Source: Candidatus Margulisiibacteriota bacterium
Lineage (GTDB): Bacteria > Margulisbacteria > Termititenacia > Termititenacales > Termititenacaceae
Length of the DNA stretch: 7,027 nt
NCBI GenBank assembly: GCA_031264205.1
Contig: JAISEH010000114.1
Coordinates: forward strand, 1-7,027
Direction: 5' to 3'
The position numbers and the translations under genes are program-made. The notes under the pieces are model-generated. The model was not told the DNA's origin. It searched no databases and saw only the letters and a program-made list of their open reading frames with translations. Shown here in pieces: positions 1 through 5,379 of this stretch (positions are counted from its first letter, which is position 1; each line of letters starts with the position of its first letter).

Positions 1-2
1 TA

Positions 3-1088
3 TCCCTGACCATACTGGCGCTCGGTCTGACCCTCGCCGGCTGCGGCAAGACCGCGAGCGGCGGCGGGAGCAGCGGTGGCGGCGGCAACAGCTATCAAAG
101 AACCTCGGACACAGTTGAAACCCTTGAGGGTTTGCTGAACGCGCTGGAAACAGTGGACGATGTTATCATTCCGGCAGATACAACGATCACCATCGACGCA
201 ACAGTAACTATCAACGCCGGAAAAAACTTGATCGTGGCGGAAGACGCGATACTGAATGTTTCTGACAATGTACGTCCGGTACTGGAAGGCACTATTATAG
301 TAAAAGAGGGAGCTGTGCTGGTGGACTATGGCGCTTATCACCGTGCCACCCTCGAGCTTTATGGACCGTGGCAGACAAACGACGAGGCCAGCATAGTGTA
401 TGAAACTGGCGCTCAAGGATATAGATATGTGCCAGGCGCTGGTCTCATTCTTTTTCTAGGCACAGCAGATGACACTGCCGTATACCAATTGACAGATGGC
501 GAGGTTGTCTTGAAAAAGGCCGCTTTTGAATTGAATGGAGATGTCAATGTCGCGGGTGTTGGTCAGCCGGTTGTACTTAATGAAAGCCCAGACACAAAAG
601 TGGTGATAAATGAGGGCGCAACTGTAACTGTTGTAAATGGAGCAACGCTTACATTAGACAGAAGTAAATCAGATGGTGGATCAACTATAAAGCTTAATGG
701 CAGCATGGTTATAAAGAGTGGCGGTATACTCAAGGATACAAAGGACAGTGGCGGCACTATTTGGAGCGGTAACGGCAGCGGTTCGTTGACTTATGAGTAC
801 GGCAGCACGGGTTATTTAGACAACGACAAGATGATTGGCGATGATGGCTTAATAAAGCTCAACAGCGGCGCGACCTTTACACTATATAAAGATAAATATG
901 TAGTAGCCGGTCAAATAACAATACAAAATGACTTTATTGCCCCAACACTTGTCGAAGGTGAAACTGGCGCAAAAATAACTGTCTCTGCCGGTAAAACGGT
1001 ATTATTAGAAGGCAACGGTAATCTTTCTCTTAATGGTGGCAATACATATGAATGGAATGGTTCTACTTGGGTGGAGGAGAACCCATAA
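3..1088 (+). CDS. Secreted lipoprotein with beta-solenoid-like repeats (5' end missing)
   Basis: This is an open frame entering from the left edge and ending at TAA 1086-1088, so the true start lies upstream of the window. The visible N-terminus is the hydrophobic end of a signal peptide (LTILALGLTLAGC) with a lipobox L-A-G-C; the cysteine codon is at 42-44. The residue after Cys is Gly, and a Gly/Ser-rich tether follows, as in exported surface or outer-membrane lipoproteins. The remaining ~320 residues are short strand-turn units rich in Val/Ile/Thr/Asn/Gly, such as ATVTINAGKNLIV, KVVINEGATVTVVNGATLTL and GSMVIKSGG, which resemble the rungs of a right-handed beta-helix. No catalytic motif was seen. 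Lipid anchoring is well supported; the beta-helix fold is inferred from the repeat pattern, and a function (surface display, adhesion) cannot be assigned. The nearest downstream gene, priA, is on the opposite strand. Confidence 0.8.
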   Translation, partial: SLTILALGLTLAGCGKTASGGGSSGGGGNSYQRTSDTVETLEGLLNALETVDDVIIPADTTITIDATVTINAGKNLIVAEDAILNVSDNVRPVLEGTIIVKEGAVLVDYGAYHRATLELYGPWQTNDEASIVYETGAQGYRYVPGAGLILFLGTADDTAVYQLTDGEVVLKKAAFELNGDVNVAGVGQPVVLNESPDTKVVINEGATVTVVNGATLTLDRSKSDGGSTIKLNGSMVIKSGGILKDTKDSGGTIWSGNGSGSLTYEYGSTGYLDNDKMIGDDGLIKLNSGATFTLYKDKYVVAGQITIQNDFIAPTLVEGETGAKITVSAGKTVLLEGNGNLSLNGGNTYEWNGSTWVEENP

Positions 1089-1112
1089 ATCTTAACGATT
1101 TATTTTGTTCAA

Positions 1113-1139
1113 CAGAGGGCGGCCGGCGGCCGCCCTCTG
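1113..1139. terminator. 27-bp perfect GC palindrome between convergent genes, possible bidirectional terminator
   Basis: The arms CAGAGGGCGGCCG and CGGCCGCCCTCTG pair perfectly around a single central G. The RNA stem would be about 11-12 bp with a small loop. It lies 24 bp after the lipoprotein stop and 2 bp from the stop of priA on the other strand, the usual place for a shared terminator. Neither strand has a proper U-tract after the stem, so a classical intrinsic terminator is not fully met; it may act as a pause, a factor-dependent stop or a 3' end protecting hairpin. Confidence 0.5.
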
Positions 1140-1141
1140 CG

Positions 1142-2698
1142 TTAATACATATTCAACGGGTCGACGTCGATCTCGATTTTGACGCTGGCTTCCGCCGGAA
1201 AATCGGCGTAATTTATTTCTGTGTCTTTCAGCAAAATCTGCCAGCGGTAATAACCTTTTAATTTGCGGATAATGCACGGCGCCGGACCCAGCGCCTGCGG
1301 CGCATATTTACGGGCATAATGCTCCGCCATTTTTTTAGCCCGCGCTTCGTCAGCCGCCGCAAAAACTATCGCGGTCAGACGGGAAAACGGCGGATAATTC
1401 AATTCACGGCGGGTGGCTAATTCCCGCGCGTAAAACCCCGGCGCGTCGTGCCGGGCCGCGGCCTGCACCGCGTAATGCTCCGGCTGATAGGTCTGCACGA
1501 TCACCCGTCCGGCCTGATCGCCGCGTCCGGCGCGTCCGGCCGCCTGCGTCAGTAATTGAAAGGTCTGCTCGGCCGAACGGAAATCCGGCAGATTGAGCAG
1601 CGCGTCCGCCGCGATAATACCCACCAGAGTCACCGCGGAAAAATCGTGTCCTTTGGCGATCATCTGCGTGCCGAGCAACACCGCGCGGTCTGCCGCCAGA
1701 AATTCTTTTAAAATTTTTTCATGCGCGCCGCGTTTCGCGGTCGTGTCACTGTCCATACGCAGGATATGCGCGTCGCCGAAATATTTGCGCAGCTCCGCCT
1801 CGGCTTTTTGCGTGCCCGCGCCGAAATATTTAAGATACGGCCGGCCGCAGCTGGGACAGCGTTGTTCTTCAGGGATTTTTTCCGCGCGGCCGCAATAATG
1901 ACATTTGGCCTGCCCGTCGGAGTGATAGACCAGCGCCACGCTGCAGCGCGGACATTCCAGCGTATAGCCGCAGGCGCGGCAGCTGACAAACGTGGCAAAA
2001 CCGCGGCGGTTCATCAGCAGCATGGCCTTGCCGCCGCTGTCCAGGCAGGCGCGCAGCTCTTTCTGCAAACGCGCGGACAAAACCGAAAAATTGCCGTTTT
2101 GCAGCTCCGCGCGCATGTCCACGATCTCGACCGGCGGCAGCGGCCGGTCTTTGACACGCCGCGGCAGATAAATATAACCATACCTGTCGTCCGGTGGATT
2201 TTGGAATAAATGATAGGTTTCCAGCGCCGGAGTGGCCGTGCCGAGCAAAGTTTTGGCGCCGCAGAATTCCGCTCTTTGCAATGCCGCCGTCACAGCGTGA
2301 TAACGCGGATTGTTATCCTGTTTGTACGAACTGTCCTGCTCCTCGTCGATGATGATCAAGCCGAGATTTTGAAAAGGCGCGAACAAAGCCGAGCGCGCGC
2401 CGACCGCCAGCTGCACTTCGCCGTTGAGAATTTTTTGCCAGCTTTCCCGCCGCTGTTTGGGAGTCAATGCGCTGTGCAGCGCGGCGATCTTAAAACGTTC
2501 GGCAAATCTCTGCACAGTCTGCGGCGTCAGGGAAATTTCCGGTACGAGCACGATCACCTGCCGCCCGGCCGCACAAACTTCTTGAGCAGCGCGCAAATAA
2601 ATTTCCGTCTTGCCGCTGCCGGTCACGCCGTGAATTAAAACAAACTGCTTTTGCCGGATCAAGGCCAGCGCTTTTTCTTGTTCGGGGGTGAGCTGCAT
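1142..2698 (-). CDS. priA: Primosomal protein N' (PriA helicase), lacking the N-terminal DNA-binding region
   Basis: PriA is the superfamily 2 DNA helicase that recognises stalled forks and D-loops and reloads the replisome. The 518-residue product covers the helicase core through to the C-terminal domain. Visible motifs are Walker A GVTGSGKT (24-31), LVPEISLTPQT (51-61), motif II DEEQ (118-121; most PriA proteins have DEEH), GTATPALE (153-160), eight zinc-binding cysteines in four CxxC pairs (240/243, 249/252, 266/269, 281/284), GTQMIAKGHDF (343-353), QAAGRAGRG (385-393) and the family C-terminus IEIDVDPL. The first ~200 residues of standard PriA (3' DNA-binding and winged-helix domains, total ~730 aa in E. 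coli) are absent. An in-frame TAA sits three codons upstream of the ATG, and the DNA beyond belongs to a divergent gene, so this is not a start-calling error. No Shine-Dalgarno precedes the ATG. Confidence 0.93.
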   Translation of the reverse strand: MQLTPEQEKALALIRQKQFVLIHGVTGSGKTEIYLRAAQEVCAAGRQVIVLVPEISLTPQTVQRFAERFKIAALHSALTPKQRRESWQKILNGEVQLAVGARSALFAPFQNLGLIIIDEEQDSSYKQDNNPRYHAVTAALQRAEFCGAKTLLGTATPALETYHLFQNPPDDRYGYIYLPRRVKDRPLPPVEIVDMRAELQNGNFSVLSARLQKELRACLDSGGKAMLLMNRRGFATFVSCRACGYTLECPRCSVALVYHSDGQAKCHYCGRAEKIPEEQRCPSCGRPYLKYFGAGTQKAEAELRKYFGDAHILRMDSDTTAKRGAHEKILKEFLAADRAVLLGTQMIAKGHDFSAVTLVGIIAADALLNLPDFRSAEQTFQLLTQAAGRAGRGDQAGRVIVQTYQPEHYAVQAAARHDAPGFYARELATRRELNYPPFSRLTAIVFAAADEARAKKMAEHYARKYAPQALGPAPCIIRKLKGYYRWQILLKDTEINYADFPAEASVKIEIDVDPLNMY

Positions 2699-2703
2699 AT
2701 CAA

Positions 2704-2733
2704 ATTATATACCGCAAGAATGGTCTTCGTCAT
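2704..2733 (-). promoter_or_regulatory. Putative priA promoter, leaderless configuration
   Basis: On the minus strand there is a perfect TATAAT (2709 down to 2704) and, 18 bp upstream, ATGACG (2733 to 2728), a 4/6 match to TTGACA. Only five bases separate the -10 box from the priA ATG, so transcription should begin at or within a base or two of the start codon. With no ribosome binding site present, this predicts a leaderless mRNA. Confidence 0.6.
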
Positions 2734-2751
2734 GGAGAGAAATTATTACAG

Positions 2752-2775
2752 TACCTGCCACCTATGTGGCAGGTA
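2752..2775. repeat. Perfect 10-bp inverted repeat in divergent intergenic region (candidate operator)
   Basis: TACCTGCCAC and GTGGCAGGTA flank a CTAT spacer, giving a 24-bp near-continuous palindrome in the 108 bp between divergent priA and the small gene at 2807. No U-tract follows on either strand, which argues against an intrinsic terminator. The symmetry and position fit a dimeric regulator site acting on one or both promoters. The binding protein is unknown. Confidence 0.5.
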
Positions 2776-2806
2776 TAAAAAAATATTTTCTGGGTATATA
2801 TTCAGC

Positions 2807-3358
2807 ATGGCCACTACAGAAAACACCGCTGTCGAATTGCAGATCAAGCCGCAGGTCAAAGCTCCGCTGCCTGAGGTCAGGCTCAAGCCCGCGCCAGCCA
2901 GCAACAACACATCTGAGCTGGTCACACATTTGCTTTTGCAGCGTTTCAATAAACTCCAAACGTGGTTCGAACAAATCAAAAACAAAATTTTGGCCGTCAG
3001 CTTCATGCAAAAAATCTTCAAGCTAAAACAAAATCTTACGGACTACAAAAAAAAATACGCAGACAAAGAAAAGCTCGGCGCGCAAACCGCTCAGCTCAAA
3101 GCTCAAGCCCTAACTCAACCCAAGGGGCTGCTGGAAAAATTTAACAAACAATTTCAGTTCGGCGCCAAACTGACCAAAATCAACGACACAGTCGGCAAAG
3201 ACGCTCTGAAGCATTTATTCCAGAACAAAATTCAGCGCGCGGTGCAGGCCAAGCTCGCGCAAGTCAAAGAGGACATTCAGGAAATCCAGACGCGCGGCCA
3301 GAATATTCTCAATAGCAGCCTGCGCAACAGTCTCGATAAAAAGAAACAATCAAAATAA
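2807..3358 (+). CDS. Basic, helical hypothetical protein (183 aa)
   Basis: I do not recognise this protein. From ATG 2807 it begins MATTENTAVELQIKPQ, has a Pro/Lys-rich N-terminal ~30 residues, and then long Lys/Gln/Leu-rich segments predicted by eye to be amphipathic helices or coiled coil (HLLLQRFNKLQTWFEQIKNK, LKQNLTDYKKKYADKEKL, VQAKLAQVKEDIQEIQTR). It ends SLDKKKQSK. There is no signal peptide, membrane span or cysteine pair. The frame is open back to 2651, but the upstream part would overlap the priA N-terminus and the intergenic palindrome, so the ATG at 2807 is preferred. No Shine-Dalgarno lies before it, and an AT-rich TATATT sits 4 bp upstream, so its mRNA may also be leaderless. 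A role in binding nucleic acid or a scaffold is possible from charge alone, but no function is assigned. Confidence 0.65.
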   Translation: MATTENTAVELQIKPQVKAPLPEVRLKPAPASNNTSELVTHLLLQRFNKLQTWFEQIKNKILAVSFMQKIFKLKQNLTDYKKKYADKEKLGAQTAQLKAQALTQPKGLLEKFNKQFQFGAKLTKINDTVGKDALKHLFQNKIQRAVQAKLAQVKEDIQEIQTRGQNILNSSLRNSLDKKKQSK

Positions 3359-3369
3359 AAAAATTCTAG

Positions 3370-3375
3370 TATAAT
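3370..3375 (+). promoter_or_regulatory. -10 box of the tRNA-Ser promoter
   Basis: A perfect TATAAT lies 10 bp before the first base of the tRNA-like sequence (3386), the expected spacing for a tRNA gene whose transcript begins a few bases before the mature 5' end. No convincing -35 hexamer was found in the A-rich stretch upstream. Because the tRNA is cut, this promoter would now read into the structured leader and the element's first gene. Confidence 0.5.
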
Positions 3376-3385
3376 AATCCCACAC

Positions 3386-3420
3386 GGAGGAGTGGCAGAG
3401 TGGTCAAGTGCGACGGCTCG
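3386..3420 (+). pseudogene. 5' half of a tRNA-Ser gene, broken in the anticodon arm (candidate att site)
   Basis: The sequence reads as acceptor strand GGAGGAG, TG at positions 8-9, a D-arm with 3-bp stem GCA/TGC and loop containing the conserved AGTGGTCAA, then a 5' anticodon stem (GACGG) and CTCG, which fits the start of a CGA-type serine anticodon loop (CU-CGA). After about 3420 it departs from tRNA: there is no 3' anticodon stem, no T-arm and no CTCCTCC acceptor complement nearby. A break at the anticodon loop is where many tyrosine integrases cross over, so this may be the left attachment junction. Integrating elements usually restore the tRNA, and this one does not visibly do so here. 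The isoacceptor call is tentative. Confidence 0.55.
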
Positions 3421-3632
3421 GTTTTCACTCCGGTGAAATAATTCCAAGTCAGACAAATTCTCGAAATCGCTAAAAGCGTAATGGCTTTTAGCGGACAAAA
3501 CTTTTTCCTTGAATAACTGCAATTCAGGAATACTAGGCGATAGGCCAAGTATGGTATTCCTAACAACCTATCGCCGAAGCATATCGGGAGCGCGTTCTCC
3601 GACGCGCTCTTGACCACATCGGAGAGTGGAAA
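3421..3632 (+). ncRNA. Highly structured 5' leader with pseudoknots, upstream of the first element gene
   Basis: No gene fits in this 212-base stretch. It contains, in order: hairpin TTTCAC-TCCG-GTGAAA (3423-3438); a perfect 10-bp hairpin CGCTAAAAGC/GCTTTTAGCG (3468-3477 with 3484-3493); hairpin 3505-3514 with 3522-3530 (one bulge); an interleaved pair of perfect helices, AGGAATAC 3526-3533 with GTATTCCT 3554-3561 and GGCGATAGG 3536-3544 with CCTATCGCC 3567-3575, which is H-type pseudoknot topology with an A-rich AACAA third loop; and a hairpin at 3588-3609. The hairpin at 3505-3530 and the first pseudoknot helix share AGGAA, so the two are mutually exclusive. The pairings are directly visible; function as a cis-regulatory RNA or a separate ncRNA is inference. 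I could not match it to a known riboswitch, ribozyme or intron. DNA-level recombination sites are an alternative explanation. Confidence 0.6.
3588..3626 (+). promoter_or_regulatory. Pseudoknot that would mask the Shine-Dalgarno of the gene at 3633
   Basis: GAGCGCGT (3588-3595) and ACGCGCTC (3602-3609) form an 8-bp stem. Its entire 6-base loop TCTCCG (3596-3601) is complementary to CGGAGA (3620-3625), which contains the GGAG ribosome binding site 8 bases before the ATG at 3633. Folding the loop onto this site would block initiation; release would open it. The zero-length first loop means one pair may have to open, so the geometry needs testing. Confidence 0.5.
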
Positions 3633-4496
3633 ATGGCGACAGTTAAAACGAAACAAGCGTTTTTGGTTTATTACGATTATGAACCAATATTCAAAGAATT
3701 AGCCGACGACGAAAAAGCCAGTCTGTTAATGTCAATGTTTGAATATGAGCGGACGCGCGAAGTTCCGAAACAGTTAAAAGGCCAAGCGCGGATCGTTTTC
3801 ATAATGATAAAAAACAATCTCGACCGCGACCGCGAAAAATGGGACGTAACGCGGCAAAAACGTGCAGAAGCCGGAAGTCTAGGCGGCCAAACCACCCAAG
3901 AACGAAACAAGCAAATTCAAGCAAATCAAGCAAATGCTCCAAGTGATAAGCAAATTCAAGCAAATCAAGCTGTTAATGCTAATGCTATTGCTATTGCTAC
4001 TGTTAATGTTCCTGTAAATGTAAATGCTAATGCTGATGCAATGCACACGGAAGCCGACGTTGATTTATCTACTGATGTTAATAACTCCGAAAGCGGCAGC
4101 ACCAGCACTGGCATCGCATCAGCACCAGCACTCGATTTATCAAAAGATGAAAATACAAATGCGGATACAAAGCCGCAAGAAATCCTAATACCGGAAACCT
4201 CTGTAAGCATCGTTGAGAATAAAGTCGTAGCGCAAACGAATATAAAAAGTATGCCGGCGGTTTTTGGCGCGGAGGAAAATTATCAAACTTTTAAGGCCGC
4301 CGTCCGCGCCGCTGTCGAAAGTTATGGCTGGAACTTCGCGGAATTCAATATATCTAAATTCACTGAAAAATATTTTGGCGATGAAATCAAAAACATGGAG
4401 CATTTAGTTTTTGCTTGGCAAGAGCAAGAGGAACTATCCAAAAAAGCCAAAGAAAGGAGGCGAGCTGAAAAAACGGATTGGCTTAATCGGATATGA
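3633..4496 (+). CDS. DUF6291-like phage protein, probable replication-associated factor
   Basis: The N-terminal ~85 residues (KQAFLVYYDYEPIFKELADDEKASLL, then FEYERT, IMIKNNLDRDREKW and a closing KRAEAGSLGG) match my memory of the DUF6291 family, found in phage replication regions at the position of DnaD-like initiators. A long low-complexity linker follows: a Gln/Asn-rich 13-residue tandem repeat from about residue 92 (KQIQANQ twice), then alternating Asn-Ala-Ile-Ala and Asn-Val units to about residue 136, then an acidic Ser/Thr-rich stretch. A second folded part, about 207-287, contains NYQTFKAAVRAAVESYGW and ends in a basic tail. The start at ATG 3633 has GGAG 8 bases upstream, inside a predicted pseudoknot. 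Its TGA overlaps the next ATG (ATGA). The linker DNA contains phased direct repeats annotated separately. A role in replication initiation is inferred from position and repeats. Confidence 0.75.
   Translation: MATVKTKQAFLVYYDYEPIFKELADDEKASLLMSMFEYERTREVPKQLKGQARIVFIMIKNNLDRDREKWDVTRQKRAEAGSLGGQTTQERNKQIQANQANAPSDKQIQANQAVNANAIAIATVNVPVNVNANADAMHTEADVDLSTDVNNSESGSTSTGIASAPALDLSKDENTNADTKPQEILIPETSVSIVENKVVAQTNIKSMPAVFGAEENYQTFKAAVRAAVESYGWNFAEFNISKFTEKYFGDEIKNMEHLVFAWQEQEELSKKAKERRRAEKTDWLNRI
3909..4040 (+). repeat. Phased AAGCAAAT repeats plus A+T-rich run: candidate replication origin inside the gene
   Basis: AAGCAAAT occurs five times, starting at 3909, 3919, 3928, 3948 and 3958, with intervals of 10, 9, 20 and 10 bp, close to whole helical turns. 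A 23-bp block (3909-3931) recurs exactly at 3948-3970, 39 bp later and in frame. It is followed at 3971-4040 by an A+T-rich run of degenerate AATGCT/ATTGCT units. Iterons beside an easily melted region within an initiator gene is the layout of lambda ori inside gene O. The repeats are seen directly; origin function is inferred. Simple slippage expansion in a linker is the alternative. Confidence 0.45.
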
Positions 4497-4966
4497 AGTG
4501 TAAATGCGGAAAGCTGGCAGTGGCCGGCGGCGATTGTTGGGACTGTATAGATAAAAAATTAAAGGAGGACTACGAAATGACAAAAAGAGACAGAACAGGT
4601 GAACCGGTAGAAAGTGAGCAAGACGAATTGTTTGAGCGCGGCGATGCAGAAATCAAAAAAGCAACTGAGTTAAAAAATAAGTATCTCGAAGTTTTAACCG
4701 CCAAGTTAAAACCCAGCAAGGAAAATGAGGGATTATCCAAAATCTGGACGCAGCTTGCATTGTGGAAATTTATCGAAGCATTTTTTACCGCGCAAGAATT
4801 GCAAAAGGAAAAAGGGAAAATAATTTTAAGCGTTGATTTCAGCGGAACAAAAATCAATGCCAATGTTTCCTATGCCGAAACGCTGAAATCTGTATCTAAA
4901 ATTTCCGGCGAACAAAACGCGGAAGCAAAGGTCAAGTTTAATCAATTCTCGCAGGTGATTTGGTAA
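4493..4966 (+). CDS. Hypothetical phage protein with N-terminal CxC/CxxC motif and two possible starts
   Basis: I do not recognise this protein. The long form (157 aa) starts at ATG 4493, overlapping the previous stop as ATGA, and opens with MKCKCGKLAVAGGDCWDC, a CxC...CxxC pattern that could bind zinc. An in-frame TAA just upstream rules out a longer product. A second in-frame ATG at 4577 (residue 29) has a near-perfect AAAGGAGG (4561-4568) eight bases before it, whereas ATG 4493 has no nearby ribosome binding site and would depend on coupling. So a 129-aa short form, MTKRDRTGEPVE..., may be the main or only product. The rest is Lys/Glu-rich helix (IKKATELKNKYLEVLTAKLK), a TQLALWKFIEAFFTAQELQKE helix and a beta-like C-terminus ending in SQVIW. 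The stop overlaps the next gene's ATG (TAATG). Confidence 0.7.
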   Translation: MKCKCGKLAVAGGDCWDCIDKKLKEDYEMTKRDRTGEPVESEQDELFERGDAEIKKATELKNKYLEVLTAKLKPSKENEGLSKIWTQLALWKFIEAFFTAQELQKEKGKIILSVDFSGTKINANVSYAETLKSVSKISGEQNAEAKVKFNQFSQVIW

Positions 4967-5379
4967 TGCAATACACATTGTCGCTTCCGCTGTCGGTTTT
5001 TGTGTCGAAAAGGTCGAGGTTTTATCTCAACCTGAACAAGTACCGCAACGCACATTTTCAGATATTGAACAAAGCCAAGGCGGAATTTTCACAGCTAATG
5101 TCCGTGCTTATAAAAAGAGCCGGACTAAAACCGATGCAAAAAGCGGTTGTCAGTTACGAATTTTTTGCGCCGGACCGGCGGCGGCGCGATCTGCTGAATG
5201 TGATCGCCGTTGTAGACAAATTCGCGCTTGACGCGCTGGTAAGCGCACGGATTTTGCCGGACGACAATGTGTACCGCGTTGAATACGGAATTATTCGGTT
5301 TGCCGGAATTGATAAAGAAAAACCGCGTGTGGATATGAATATCCGGCCAAAGGACAAGGAGGCAAAAAACAATGATTGA
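4966..5379 (+). CDS. RusA-family Holliday junction resolvase-like protein
   Basis: RusA dimers cut Holliday junctions during phage recombination and late replication. The 137-residue product has the family layout: an N-terminal strand (YTLSLPLSVF), the signature PDRRRRDLLN near residues 69-78, VVDKFALDALVSARILPDDN, and a C-terminal strand. Compared with E. coli RusA (PDRRRRDLDN, catalytic D70, D72, D91), the D70 and D91 equivalents are present but D72 is Leu, and the usual K76 position is not clearly conserved; two extra residues precede the helix. Activity is therefore uncertain, although divergent RusA-like families vary at this site. ATG 4966 overlaps the upstream stop (TAATG) with AGGTGA seven bases before it; I prefer it to a TTG at 4960. 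Its position between the unknown gene and SSB supports a role in DNA recombination. Confidence 0.78.
   Translation: MQYTLSLPLSVFVSKRSRFYLNLNKYRNAHFQILNKAKAEFSQLMSVLIKRAGLKPMQKAVVSYEFFAPDRRRRDLLNVIAVVDKFALDALVSARILPDDNVYRVEYGIIRFAGIDKEKPRVDMNIRPKDKEAKNND

Noticed and set aside
1593..2638. Several long open frames on the plus strand opposite priA
   Set aside because: Arg/Ala-rich shadows of a GC-rich real gene, without family motifs or ribosome binding sites.
2651..2806. Extended N-terminus of the 183-aa protein, including a CHLCG motif
   Set aside because: It overlaps the priA start region, its promoter and the 24-bp palindrome; the CHLCG arises from translating the palindrome itself.
3277..3522. 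Minus-strand open frame across the tRNA half
   Set aside because: It crosses the tRNA-like sequence and promoter and has no supporting start signals.
3526..3575. HDV-like or twister ribozyme based on the interleaved helices
   Set aside because: There is no P3 hairpin and no P4 with a catalytic C joining segment between the helices; only nine and five bases are available, and the conserved twister bases are missing.
3386..3632. Group I or group II self-splicing intron inside the tRNA
   Set aside because: The pseudoknot and the tRNA context suggested it, but there is no 3' tRNA exon within reach, no exon-IGS helix ending in a U-G pair at the break, no recognisable P7/G-site core and no domain V.
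3421..3632. tmRNA or other tRNA-like ncRNA with pseudoknots
   Set aside because: There is no tag reading frame, no T-arm and no 3' acceptor strand complementary to GGAGGAG.
3909..3970. CRISPR-like repeat array
   Set aside because: The repeats are 8-23 bp, in frame within a coding sequence, with no uniform spacers and no cas genes.
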